NCBI RefSeq assembly: GCF_038622445.1
Contig: NZ_CP152019.1
Coordinates: 3,012,501 to 3,076,500, forward strand
Reading direction: 5' to 3'
Length of the DNA stretch: 64,000 bases
DNA from: Sporosarcina sp. FSL K6-1522
Lineage (GTDB): Bacteria; Bacillota; Bacilli; Bacillales_A; Planococcaceae
Position numbers and translations under genes: made by a program. Below are positions 19,531 to 27,285 of the stretch, in pieces; within the stretch, counting starts at the first letter, position 1; each line of letters begins with the position of its first letter. The notes under the pieces were generated by a model, which was not told the DNA's origin, made no database searches, and saw only the letters and a list, made by a program, of their open reading frames with translations.

Positions 19531-20901
19531 CTATTCAACTACTTCTGTCAAAACAACAATCGTAACAAACGGTATTTGCGTTTTACGTAATGCTTGTACT
19601 AATGAATCCACACCTGTATAAGATGACATTCTTTCAACAAAAATCATGATTTCATCGTATTGATGCTCCCTAATATTATACAAATGATTCGTTAAACCTG
19701 CATTTTCTGGGCTATCAAAGACGAATTTGTTTTGGATTGTATAGGATTCTTTAGCCGATTGATAGATTGGACTACGTGTAGTTGCTTGGAAATAAACTTC
19801 TTCCCCCATATGGGAAGCAATTTGCATCGGTACATACATGAATTCTCCGGTTCCAATGACCAAGGTTTTTTGCCCTTTACGCTGTCCTTTTAAATGATTT
19901 GCGACTGTTTGAAATTGCTGAGAAAATGCGTTATCTTCTTCACTAGTAAGTCCAAACCGCCCTGTAGCTTTTATATAAGAAGAATGGTTGGTACCACCAT
20001 TCGATTCAGTTGAACGAACTGCTTCAAATAGCTCTGGCGCTAATAATTCTTGAATGGAGATAGTCGTTACTTCTTGCCGAAACGATGGTATCGTTTCAAT
20101 GCTGCCTTCTTGTAAAATTGGTTGGCCAGTCACAGCAATGGCGCCATCTAACAAAGATACAACATGAATCGTGATCGCTAATTCGTCTTCCAACTGTCGA
20201 AAGCACTCGCGATGTTCCGCTGATCGCCAATCCAAAATCGACACGACTGTAAACACCTTTTTGATTGGATAAGCCGTTTTAAGCGTCTTAATGATATTAA
20301 TGGCTGTCTTCCCTGTCGTCATTTCATCGTCTACAAGTACAACTTCGCTATCGTCTTGGAAAAATTGCTGATCTAGCGCATAGACGCGATGGCTAGTCGC
20401 ATGTGAGTGCTCTTCTTCAAAATTGATAATGGACGTACGTTCATCAATTTGTTCTCTTGTTGTATGAATATATTTTGCCTGATTGCCAAACGAACTAAAC
20501 ACCGCATGCCCCAATGCCGTTGCAGTCTCCGCAAAACCAATAAAAGTCGTAGGACTCGGCAATGAAAGCGGTTCGTTTTGAATAGACGTCAACATCCCTG
20601 CTACATGATTCTTCGTTCGAATCGCTTCCGCCACTTCTTCGACACGCGGATCTTGAACGCCATGTACGACCTCTAGGTAACGCATGGCCAATAAATTACC
20701 GACTAGTAACGGAAGTTGTGGACTTACGGCAAGGTGCTTTCCGAGTACTTTGCTAACAAATAAAAAACTTCTCTTTTTATTAATGCGCGTTGCCATTTGA
20801 AACAACTCATGTAACGAGAAGTTGTAAGGATTGTGTAAAACCTCTACTTCCACTTTTAAATCATCCAATATTGTATAGCTTTCTTTCATTGAAACATCCA
20901 T
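19531..20901 (-). CDS. Phosphoribosyltransferase with TRSP domain
   Basis: It has 456 residues. The PRPP loop VVLVDDEMTTGKTAINI lies near residue 190 in a type-2 PRTase domain (PF15609). The C-terminal TRSP domain carries the name-giving TTRSP motif near residue 385. It is predicted to build a ribosylated compound in the Ter-linked module; the substrate is unknown. Its ATG (20901) overlaps the stop of the aldolase gene (TAATG), so translation is coupled. The stop lies within the possible leader of the StiP gene. Confidence 0.87.
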   Translation of the reverse strand: MDVSMKESYTILDDLKVEVEVLHNPYNFSLHELFQMATRINKKRSFLFVSKVLGKHLAVSPQLPLLVGNLLAMRYLEVVHGVQDPRVEEVAEAIRTKNHVAGMLTSIQNEPLSLPSPTTFIGFAETATALGHAVFSSFGNQAKYIHTTREQIDERTSIINFEEEHSHATSHRVYALDQQFFQDDSEVVLVDDEMTTGKTAINIIKTLKTAYPIKKVFTVVSILDWRSAEHRECFRQLEDELAITIHVVSLLDGAIAVTGQPILQEGSIETIPSFRQEVTTISIQELLAPELFEAVRSTESNGGTNHSSYIKATGRFGLTSEEDNAFSQQFQTVANHLKGQRKGQKTLVIGTGEFMYVPMQIASHMGEEVYFQATTRSPIYQSAKESYTIQNKFVFDSPENAGLTNHLYNIREHQYDEIMIFVERMSSYTGVDSLVQALRKTQIPFVTIVVLTEVVE

Positions 20902-22100
20902 TACGACTTCACCTCATGCAGTTGATTTTCCACTAGTAAACTTGTAAAGTCTTGATCCTCATGGTAAACGCCAAATATTTTCGCTTGTAGCATCATGCGC
21001 TTTGCCCAATACAAATGCGGCTTCATTTCGTTCATCTTGTTGTCATACTGGCTTTTCAACACACCGACTTGTCCTTCACTATTGGCAAGAATGCTTAGTG
21101 CGTCGACATACTCTTCATGAGTGACCGTATACGATGCGTGGACCGGTTTAATATGCGTTGGGTGGATAATCGTTTTTCCTACAATGCCATTTAATTTATC
21201 CAATAACACTTCGTTAATGAGGCCATCAATGTAGTGATTAATCATCTCATTCCGTTTCTCAATACCCATTCTGCCATACCGATCTCGGAAAGGCGTCATC
21301 CTTAATTTAGGTTTAAATACACGTTCTTCCTTCAAGAAAAACTCCCAAACTGGGCCTGAGATGACGTATCCGTTTTCTTGCCGGTTAAAGACATTCAAAA
21401 TGTCTGTTAAACAATCTCGAATGAGCGCCACGTCATAAATAGTCGTATCGACATTTCTCCGAATGCCAAATAAACCACAAAAATCAGTGGCCCCAATCCG
21501 CACATTCAAAATCAGATGTTTGTGCGCATCGAGTAAGTGCTTTATGCTCAATAATGCGCTCATTCTTGTTTCCTTATAAATGACTTCAGCAGTCTCTAAA
21601 ATGGGCATTCCATACAGGACGATATCTTTATCGTTCTGTTCCTCAAGAATAGCTAAGTATTTCTTCCCCGTTTCATACGAAAATTTAGGAAATACATAAC
21701 CTGTTAAAACACGTTGGTATATGCTAAGTTGAGCGGTAACCTGCCGCAGTTGTTCCGGGTTTCGGACTCGAACGAAAATAAGCGGTAAATCATCTACTAG
21801 TAGAATTTGATCTTCAAGTGCTTCATAAAGCACACGTAGATGTTCGAACAACATCCGTTCTGCTTCTTCTAATTGGTTGTCACCAACTGCATCTTCTAAA
21901 TCGATGACCATTGAAGTCAATTCTGTATATTTCCGGCCAATAATATCCTGTGCGATACTTGTTTTCGTTGCAGGCATATATAGTGTTGCACCTAATGCAT
22001 AGGAAAGTGTTTCTTTATCGGTATACTTTGTAAAGTTTTCGGGTTCCTTAAAGAATATTTTGTTTTTTCTGGCGGAGCTTTCATAGTCGAAATGCTTCAT
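20901..22100 (-). CDS. HpcH/HpaI-type C-C bond lyase of the Ter module
   Basis: It has 399 residues and resembles the citrate-lyase beta/HpcH TIM-barrel family (C-C_Bond_Lyase, PF15617). MVIDLEDAVGDNQ near residue 70 carries the usual acidic metal ligands, followed by FVRVRNPEQ and later ILNVRIGATDFCGLFGIRR. It would cleave or form a carbon-carbon bond in the unknown product pathway. It is first gene of the module, with a good GAGGAGAG site, and is preceded by an 18-bp AT-rich palindrome. Confidence 0.87.
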   Translation of the reverse strand: MKHFDYESSARKNKIFFKEPENFTKYTDKETLSYALGATLYMPATKTSIAQDIIGRKYTELTSMVIDLEDAVGDNQLEEAERMLFEHLRVLYEALEDQILLVDDLPLIFVRVRNPEQLRQVTAQLSIYQRVLTGYVFPKFSYETGKKYLAILEEQNDKDIVLYGMPILETAEVIYKETRMSALLSIKHLLDAHKHLILNVRIGATDFCGLFGIRRNVDTTIYDVALIRDCLTDILNVFNRQENGYVISGPVWEFFLKEERVFKPKLRMTPFRDRYGRMGIEKRNEMINHYIDGLINEVLLDKLNGIVGKTIIHPTHIKPVHASYTVTHEEYVDALSILANSEGQVGVLKSQYDNKMNEMKPHLYWAKRMMLQAKIFGVYHEDQDFTSLLVENQLHEVKS

Positions 22101-22138
22101 AATTTTCTCTCCTCAATGTGAATCGCTTCATAAAGTAC

Positions 22139-22182
22139 GTATTTTTAAAAAATCATCCGCATAAATGATTTTTTAAAAATAC
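22139..22182. promoter_or_regulatory. 18-bp perfect AT-rich inverted repeat upstream of the module
   Basis: The arms 22139-22156 and 22165-22182 are perfect complements around an eight-base loop. It lies 38 bases before the lyase start and after the terC terminator. There is no T-run, so it may be an operator or a leader hairpin. No convincing -35/-10 pair is seen in this gap. Confidence 0.5.
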
Positions 22183-22213
22183 CAATGAAATGATTTATTC
22201 ACCAAAAAAGAAA

Positions 22214-22235
22214 GGCTACTGCTTGCACAGTAGCC
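22214..22235 (-). terminator. Terminator of the terD-terC unit
   Basis: The stem GGCTACTG/CAGTAGCC with a six-base loop is followed by TTTCTTTTTT on the minus strand, immediately after terC. Confidence 0.85.
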
Positions 22236-22250
22236 AGCCAACAAGAATAC

Positions 22251-23063
22251 TTACTTATTCTTAGTTGTCTCTTCTTTCGTAGCAGTCGTTTCTTGTGATG
22301 CAGTGGTAATTTCTTGTTTTTGCATTTTACCTTTATTCATATAATGCACGACAAATGTCGCCGCAAATGCAACAATCAGAATAGCGAAAAACGCATAATG
22401 GTTAAGCTCATAGCCGAAGACACCTGCAAACATTTTCGCCGAGATAATCCCGATTAAAATAAATGCCGTAGTTTCAAGTTCAGGAACTTTTTCAATCAAT
22501 GTTAAGAATACCCCAGCGATTGTACGCATCATAAGAATCCCTAACATACCACCTACTAACAATACCCATACTTGATCGGAAACGGCAAAGGCAGCTAAGA
22601 TGGAGTCTACTGAAAATGCAATATCCATCATCTCAACGGAGATGACTGTAGCCCAGAACGTACCGAATATGCGTACCATCCAAGATCCTTTATTGAACTC
22701 TTTGCCTTCGTCATCGTCCCCACCCTTACTACGGAAGTGCGAAATCACAATCCAAGCAAGGTAAGCAGCACCTAATATTTTCACAAACGCAAATTTCACG
22801 AGATAAACACCAATCCCGATGAACACAAAGCGGAAGAAATAAGCACCAAACATCCCGTACATAAGCGCTTTCTTTCGTTGTTTCTCCGGTAAATGTTTGA
22901 CCAACACTGCCAGAACAAGCGCATTGTCTGCTGATAGCAATCCTTCAATAATGATTAATGTTCCTATAAAGCCCCAAGCAACGGGGTCTGTTAACACTTC
23001 AGCCCACATCGCCCAGTCAAAAAATAGCGCATATGTACTGAATATCTGATTAATAACTTCCAA
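22251..23063 (-). CDS. TerC-family integral membrane protein (YceF-like)
   Basis: It has about 270 residues with seven or more hydrophobic segments and the TerC motifs EGLLSADNALVLAVLVKHLP and VEMMDIAFSVDSILAAFA, whose Asp/Asn residues lie in the membrane. B. subtilis homologues are implicated in Mn2+ efflux that loads secreted enzymes with metal. The C-terminal tail is rich in Lys, Thr and Glu. The start is TTG 23063 behind GGAGGAAAAGATC. It follows three terD genes in one operon and ends at a terminator. Confidence 0.92.
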   Translation of the reverse strand: MEVINQIFSTYALFFDWAMWAEVLTDPVAWGFIGTLIIIEGLLSADNALVLAVLVKHLPEKQRKKALMYGMFGAYFFRFVFIGIGVYLVKFAFVKILGAAYLAWIVISHFRSKGGDDDEGKEFNKGSWMVRIFGTFWATVISVEMMDIAFSVDSILAAFAVSDQVWVLLVGGMLGILMMRTIAGVFLTLIEKVPELETTAFILIGIISAKMFAGVFGYELNHYAFFAILIVAFAATFVVHYMNKGKMQKQEITTASQETTATKEETTKNK

Positions 23064-23123
23064 GATCTTTTCCTCCAAAGTAATACCTAGTATAGGAAGA
23101 GAGGGAAAACCCTCTCTGATTTA

Positions 23124-23702
23124 TTATGCGTCGAGTCCGTAAGCATGAACAAGTGATTGTAAACCACCTTGATAACCTGAGCCAACCGCATTAAACTTCC
23201 AGTCACTTCCGTGTCTATAAACCTCACAGAATACAACAGCTGTTTCAACGCTAAAATCTTCGCCCAAATCATAACGAAGTACTTCTGCACCTGTATCTTC
23301 ATTCACTAATCGAACATAAGCATTTGAAATTTGACCGAAATTTTGACGACGAAGTTCCGCGTCATGGATCGTTACGGTTATCGCTATTTTATCTACATCT
23401 TGCGGGACTTTTGACAGATTGATAGCAATGGACTCATCATCTCCATCCCCTTCACCTGTGCGATTATCCCCAGCATGGACGACTGAACCGTCTGCACTTT
23501 TCAAGTTATTGTAGAAAATAAAGTCTAATTCATTGCGGCATTTTCCACTCGCATTTAACAAAAATGCTGATGCATCGAGGTCGTAGTCTTGCCCGCCATC
23601 AAATTGTTTTACATCCCAGCCTAAGCCGATACCAATTTTTTGTAAAGTAGGATCATTTTTCGTTAAGTCAATTCGCTGACCTTTACTTAGTTGAATTGCC
23701 AT
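23124..23702 (-). CDS. terD: TerD-family stress protein, third paralogue
   Basis: It has 192 residues with the TerD beta-sandwich. [11 protein letters not shown] and the Ca2+-binding loop [15 protein letters not shown] are intact, and the C-terminus [13 protein letters not shown] is conserved. It is a cytosolic protein of tellurite, phage and envelope stress responses; how it acts is not settled. The start at 23702 (MAIQLSKG) is set by family alignment, with AAAGGGAAG upstream. It is about 72 bp behind the second paralogue and 60 bp before terC. Confidence 0.93.
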   Translation of the reverse strand: MAIQLSKGQRIDLTKNDPTLQKIGIGLGWDVKQFDGGQDYDLDASAFLLNASGKCRNELDFIFYNNLKSADGSVVHAGDNRTGEGDGDDESIAINLSKVPQDVDKIAITVTIHDAELRRQNFGQISNAYVRLVNEDTGAEVLRYDLGEDFSVETAVVFCEVYRHGSDWKFNAVGSGYQGGLQSLVHAYGLDA

Positions 23703-23773
23703 AAATGATATCTTCCCTTTCTTTTCTGCAAACGATTTTTTTGACATCAATGAATACATTTCTTACAGATTGA

Positions 23774-24358
23774 TTAGCCTACTTGTAAACCAAAGTCATT
23801 ACATAAAGCAGCTAATCCACCTTGGTAGCCAGAACCAACTGCACTAAACTTCCACTCGCCGTTATGACGGTAAAGTTCGCCAACAACTACAGCTGTTTCA
23901 ATACTGAAATCTTCTCCTAGATCATAACGAATCAGTTCCGCATTTGTTTCCTCGTTTACGATACGGATAAATGCGTTAGACACCATACCAAAGTTTTGGT
24001 TTCTTGCTTCAGCATCATGAATCGTTACAGAGAATGAAATCTTTTCAATATTCGCAGGAATATCTTTAATGGAGATATTTACTGTTTCGTCATCGCCATC
24101 GCCGTCACCTGTTAAGTTATCGCCAGAGTGAACGACCGCACCGTTAGCACCTGTTGTATTGTTATAGAATACGAAGTCTTGTCCACCCGACACTTTCCCA
24201 TTTGCATCCAATAAGAAAACCGATGCATCAAGGTCGAAGTCTTGTCCGCCGTCATACTTATTAACATCCCATCCTAGACCTACAACTACTTTAGATAGAC
24301 CCGGATTTGTTTTTGTCAAATCAACCTTTTGACCTTTAGCAAGAGAAATTACACCCAT
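23774..24358 (-). CDS. terD: TerD-family stress protein, second paralogue
   Basis: It has 194 residues. [26 protein letters not shown] and [11 protein letters not shown] are all present, so the calcium sites should be functional. It is very similar to the paralogue at 23124, indicating tandem duplication. ATG 24358 follows GGAGGTTTTTCAA. It is equivalent in place to yceD/yceE of B. subtilis. Confidence 0.94.
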   Translation of the reverse strand: MGVISLAKGQKVDLTKTNPGLSKVVVGLGWDVNKYDGGQDFDLDASVFLLDANGKVSGGQDFVFYNNTTGANGAVVHSGDNLTGDGDGDDETVNISIKDIPANIEKISFSVTIHDAEARNQNFGMVSNAFIRIVNEETNAELIRYDLGEDFSIETAVVVGELYRHNGEWKFSAVGSGYQGGLAALCNDFGLQVG

Positions 24359-24422
24359 TTGAAAAACCTCCAATTTTATAGTTGTGTTACATGTCTTCCA
24401 CTATTTCTAGTAACGTGTTTCA

Positions 24423-25019
24423 TCATTGAAATCGTTTGGCGATTGCCGTGAGGTTCGGATCCGTTGTGCCATCTCCGACTGCTCCGAATTTCCATTCCCC
24501 GTTATGGCGATAAATTTCACCCGTTACGAGTGTCGTTAAACCACCATAGCTCTCAGATAAGTTGTAGCGCACTAACTCTTCGTTCGTTTTCGGATCCACT
24601 ACACGAATATACGCATTTTGAATCATACCGAAATCTTGTTTTCGCTTTACACAATCATAAATATTTACGACGAAAACTAGCTTATTATAACGATCCGGAA
24701 CCGACTTTAGCTCTACCATGATTACTTCGTCATCTCCGTCGCCATCACCTGTCGTGTTGTCTCCTGAGTGAATCACGGATTGACATGCACTTTTTAAGTT
24801 ACCAAAATACACAAGGTCATTTTTGTTAACAAATTTATCATCTGTCAACATAAAAACAGATGCGTCACAATCGATATTTGGTGCAGATTTAAATGCAGCA
24901 AATAAACCACCCTTAGATTGGGCAACTGGATCCCAGCCTAAACCAATCATAATGCGATTTAAATCTGCTTTTCCTTTGGTCAAATCGATGCGTTGACCTT
25001 TTTGTAAACTAATCGCCAT
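24423..25019 (-). CDS. terD: TerD-family stress protein, first paralogue
   Basis: It has 198 residues and is more divergent. It carries an insertion around AQSKGGLFAAFKSAPN, reads CDASVFML in place of LDASVFLL, and ends GDGTTDPNLTAIAKRF rather than GSGYQGG. The loop [15 protein letters not shown] is intact. It is first gene of the operon, matching YceC in position and in the inserted segment. A sigma-A promoter candidate lies upstream at 25067-25095. Confidence 0.93.
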   Translation of the reverse strand: MAISLQKGQRIDLTKGKADLNRIMIGLGWDPVAQSKGGLFAAFKSAPNIDCDASVFMLTDDKFVNKNDLVYFGNLKSACQSVIHSGDNTTGDGDGDDEVIMVELKSVPDRYNKLVFVVNIYDCVKRKQDFGMIQNAYIRVVDPKTNEELVRYNLSESYGGLTTLVTGEIYRHNGEWKFGAVGDGTTDPNLTAIAKRFQ

Positions 25020-25066
25020 ACTGTGTTCATCCCCCTCAATTTACATCTTACTTAATGCATAAATTA

Positions 25067-25095
25067 ATCATACCAAGCAATCTTTCAGAGCGCAA
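25067..25095 (-). promoter_or_regulatory. Promoter candidate of the terD-terC operon
   Basis: On the minus strand TTGCGC (25090-25095) and TATGAT (25067-25072) are 17 bases apart. The B. subtilis counterpart is also served by stress sigma factors; no sigma-W type TGAAAC/CGTA pair at the right spacing was found here. Confidence 0.5.
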
Positions 25096-25133
25096 ATAAC
25101 TACCATATCATGTACCTATTAACAACCACTCGA

Positions 25134-25346
25134 TTAGTCTTCCCACACACTATCCATTAGGGATTTAATCGTATTTTTCCGGATTTCCGTCTCACTTTTT
25201 ACCGTGCGCCATTTGTTATGTTGTAACGTCACACAATCATTCACTTGCACACTGTCCTCTACTAGCGCTTTTGGAATATCCTGTGTTTCTCCATCTATCT
25301 CAATTACGACAAAATCCCCTTCAAATCGATCTACAATTCCTTTCAT
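25134..25346 (-). CDS. DUF3006 domain protein
   Basis: It has 70 residues (MKGIVDRFEGDFVVIEIDG start), a short beta-rich DUF3006 protein. In many Bacillales it is encoded right after a ComEC-like metallo-hydrolase, as here (13 bp gap). Function is unknown; the pairing suggests it acts with the hydrolase. Confidence 0.85.
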   Translation of the reverse strand: MKGIVDRFEGDFVVIEIDGETQDIPKALVEDSVQVNDCVTLQHNKWRTVKSETEIRKNTIKSLMDSVWED

Positions 25347-25359
25347 GCTGACACATCCC

Positions 25360-26790
25360 TTACTTTGGCGTAAAAGCTGTTTGCGTTGTTGCTGTCATTC
25401 CGTTGGCAGTGACCGTAATCTCTCCATCTACCGTAAACCCCGCTGCCGCTCGACCAATTCTAAAGGAAATTTCCGCCATTCCATTCGCATTCGTTATGGC
25501 TTCATAATCTGTATCTTTTGATTTGAATTGCAGGTTTAACTGGACATTTGCACCACTGACAGGATTGCCCGCTTGATCTTTTACGGTAACTGTCACCGTT
25601 ACTTCTTCATTTTGAGTTGGCTGGACCGTATCAATAGTAGCAGAAGCTTGTAAACTGCTGGCATGCTCAGTTTCCTTTACTGGTGGCGCTGGTGTCGATG
25701 TGTGTGATTTCGATGGCGGCGTTGCCGTGTATGCCCACGCATCCTTATTGATCTGCATCTCTTTCCCATCCGTTTTAAAAACAATCGTACCATCTGTATC
25801 ATTGCGATAAATGCCAATGTTATTCGCATGCAGACGGTCCAACACCTCACTTGTCGGATGCCCATAATTATTTTTCCCTACTTGAATCACCGCATACTGA
25901 GGTTGAACAGCTTGCAACAATGCTTCACTTGTGGAATATTCACTTCCATGATGACCGACTAATAGCACAGTCGATTGCAGCCGCTCACCTGATTGCAACC
26001 ATTTTTCTTCCGTTTTTATGCCTGCATCTCCTGTCAATAGGAAAGCATGCTCACCGTACTGCAATCGTACAACCGCACTCAGTTCATTCGCATCACTATG
26101 TGTTTCATCTACCGGGGAAATCATTGTCACTTGAACTGCTGGATCTAGATCGAGCATAAGTCCCGCCTTGGCCGTTGTCACTTTTAGGCCTTTGTTTTGA
26201 ATCGCCTGTAACACAGATGCAAAGGTTTGCGTATCTCGCTGTACTTTTGGCATATAGATTTTTCCAATATCAAAAGCATCGATCACCGCATCAATGCCTC
26301 CAATATGATCGGCATCTGGATGTGTGCCGATTAAAATATCAATTTTCGACACGCCAAGCTCTGTTAAATAGGCGACCATTTTGTCTTCATCATCATTATT
26401 CCCACCATCAATCACCATCACTTTATTTGTTGGTGTAATAATGATTTGTGCTGCCCCTTGTCCAACATCGACAAAATGGACTTGCAATTCCCCTGCCGAT
26501 GGGTTGTCCTGGGAGATAACAGGTGCTTGCTGTTCTTTCGTATCATCCTGTACTTGCTCCTCCACAGGTGAAGTCGATGGCGTATCTTCCGTTACCGACT
26601 TGGAAACGGGTTCAGTAGGCAACATCGCCCCACCGATAATAAATCCAATAAATGCAGCGCCCATCACTAGTGCGCTCACTTTTCGTGAAGGAATCTGTAA
26701 AGCCTTCACATTTCCTTTCACTACACCGAGAAGCCCTATACAAAAGATAACAAAAGCGACTAATACGATTATCGTTCCCACGTTTTCCAT
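25360..26790 (-). CDS. ComEC/Rec2-like metallo-beta-lactamase-fold hydrolase
   Basis: It has 476 residues. Two N-terminal hydrophobic segments are followed by a Ser/Thr/Glu-rich linker, then an MBL domain (VDVGQGAAQIII, THPDADHIGG, VGHHGSEYSTSEALL, NYGHPTSEV). A C-terminal immunoglobulin-like Big_1 domain starts near residue 375 (VTVTVTVKDQAGNPVSGA). The membrane segments and wall-type domain place it outside the cell. The substrate is unknown; nuclease activity is suggested by the ComEC-like MBL. It has no ComEC channel domain, so it is unlikely to import DNA itself. Confidence 0.88.
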   Translation of the reverse strand: MENVGTIIVLVAFVIFCIGLLGVVKGNVKALQIPSRKVSALVMGAAFIGFIIGGAMLPTEPVSKSVTEDTPSTSPVEEQVQDDTKEQQAPVISQDNPSAGELQVHFVDVGQGAAQIIITPTNKVMVIDGGNNDDEDKMVAYLTELGVSKIDILIGTHPDADHIGGIDAVIDAFDIGKIYMPKVQRDTQTFASVLQAIQNKGLKVTTAKAGLMLDLDPAVQVTMISPVDETHSDANELSAVVRLQYGEHAFLLTGDAGIKTEEKWLQSGERLQSTVLLVGHHGSEYSTSEALLQAVQPQYAVIQVGKNNYGHPTSEVLDRLHANNIGIYRNDTDGTIVFKTDGKEMQINKDAWAYTATPPSKSHTSTPAPPVKETEHASSLQASATIDTVQPTQNEEVTVTVTVKDQAGNPVSGANVQLNLQFKSKDTDYEAITNANGMAEISFRIGRAAAGFTVDGEITVTANGMTATTQTAFTPK

Positions 26791-26838
26791 TTACTTACTC
26801 CTCATTCTAGATGTCTTTTACTTTTTTAAACATAGTAA

Positions 26839-26870
26839 AACGCAAACCAACTGAAGCTTTGGTTTGCGTT
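26839..26870 (-). terminator. Terminator of the small basic protein gene
   Basis: The stem AACGCAAACCAA/TTGGTTTGCGTT with an eight-base loop is followed by TTTTA on the minus strand. Confidence 0.75.
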
Positions 26871-26876
26871 ATTGGA

Positions 26877-27080
26877 TTACGAGCCCATTTTCCTACGTGC
26901 ACTGCTTACCTTTTTCGCTTGCTGACTTTGCATTTTTTTAGCAGCCTGCCCCGCATGGCCTTTCGCATTCTGCGCAGACGTTTGATTTTTCTTCGCTTCT
27001 AGTTGTTTTTGCATCGCTTCTTTTAAGCTCATTTTTTTCTTTGGTGCTTGTTGCTCAGTTGTTTCATGATTTTCTGTCAT
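26877..27080 (-). CDS. Small Lys/Ala/Gln-rich hypothetical protein
   Basis: It has 67 residues, strongly hydrophilic and basic (SLKEAMQKQLEAKKNQ, AGQAAKKMQSQQAKK), probably helical or disordered, with no known domain. A good GAAGGAGGA site precedes ATG 27080 (MTENHETTEQ), and a terminator follows, so it is a real single-gene unit. A nucleic-acid-binding role would fit its charge but is only a guess. Confidence 0.7.
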   Translation of the reverse strand: MTENHETTEQQAPKKKMSLKEAMQKQLEAKKNQTSAQNAKGHAGQAAKKMQSQQAKKVSSARRKMGS

Positions 27081-27285
27081 TATGAAATCCTCCTTCATTA
27101 CGTAATATCTATATATTTGATAATTATACCTGAAACTTATCGAATACAGTACAATTACTATAATGGATGAGATGAAAAAAACATTTCATTTCCGCCAACA
27201 TTACTCATAAAAAAAACAGCTTGATATTTTGATTGGATTATTGTTTAATTAACCGTCGTATAAATTATTGAAAGGATAATGATAA

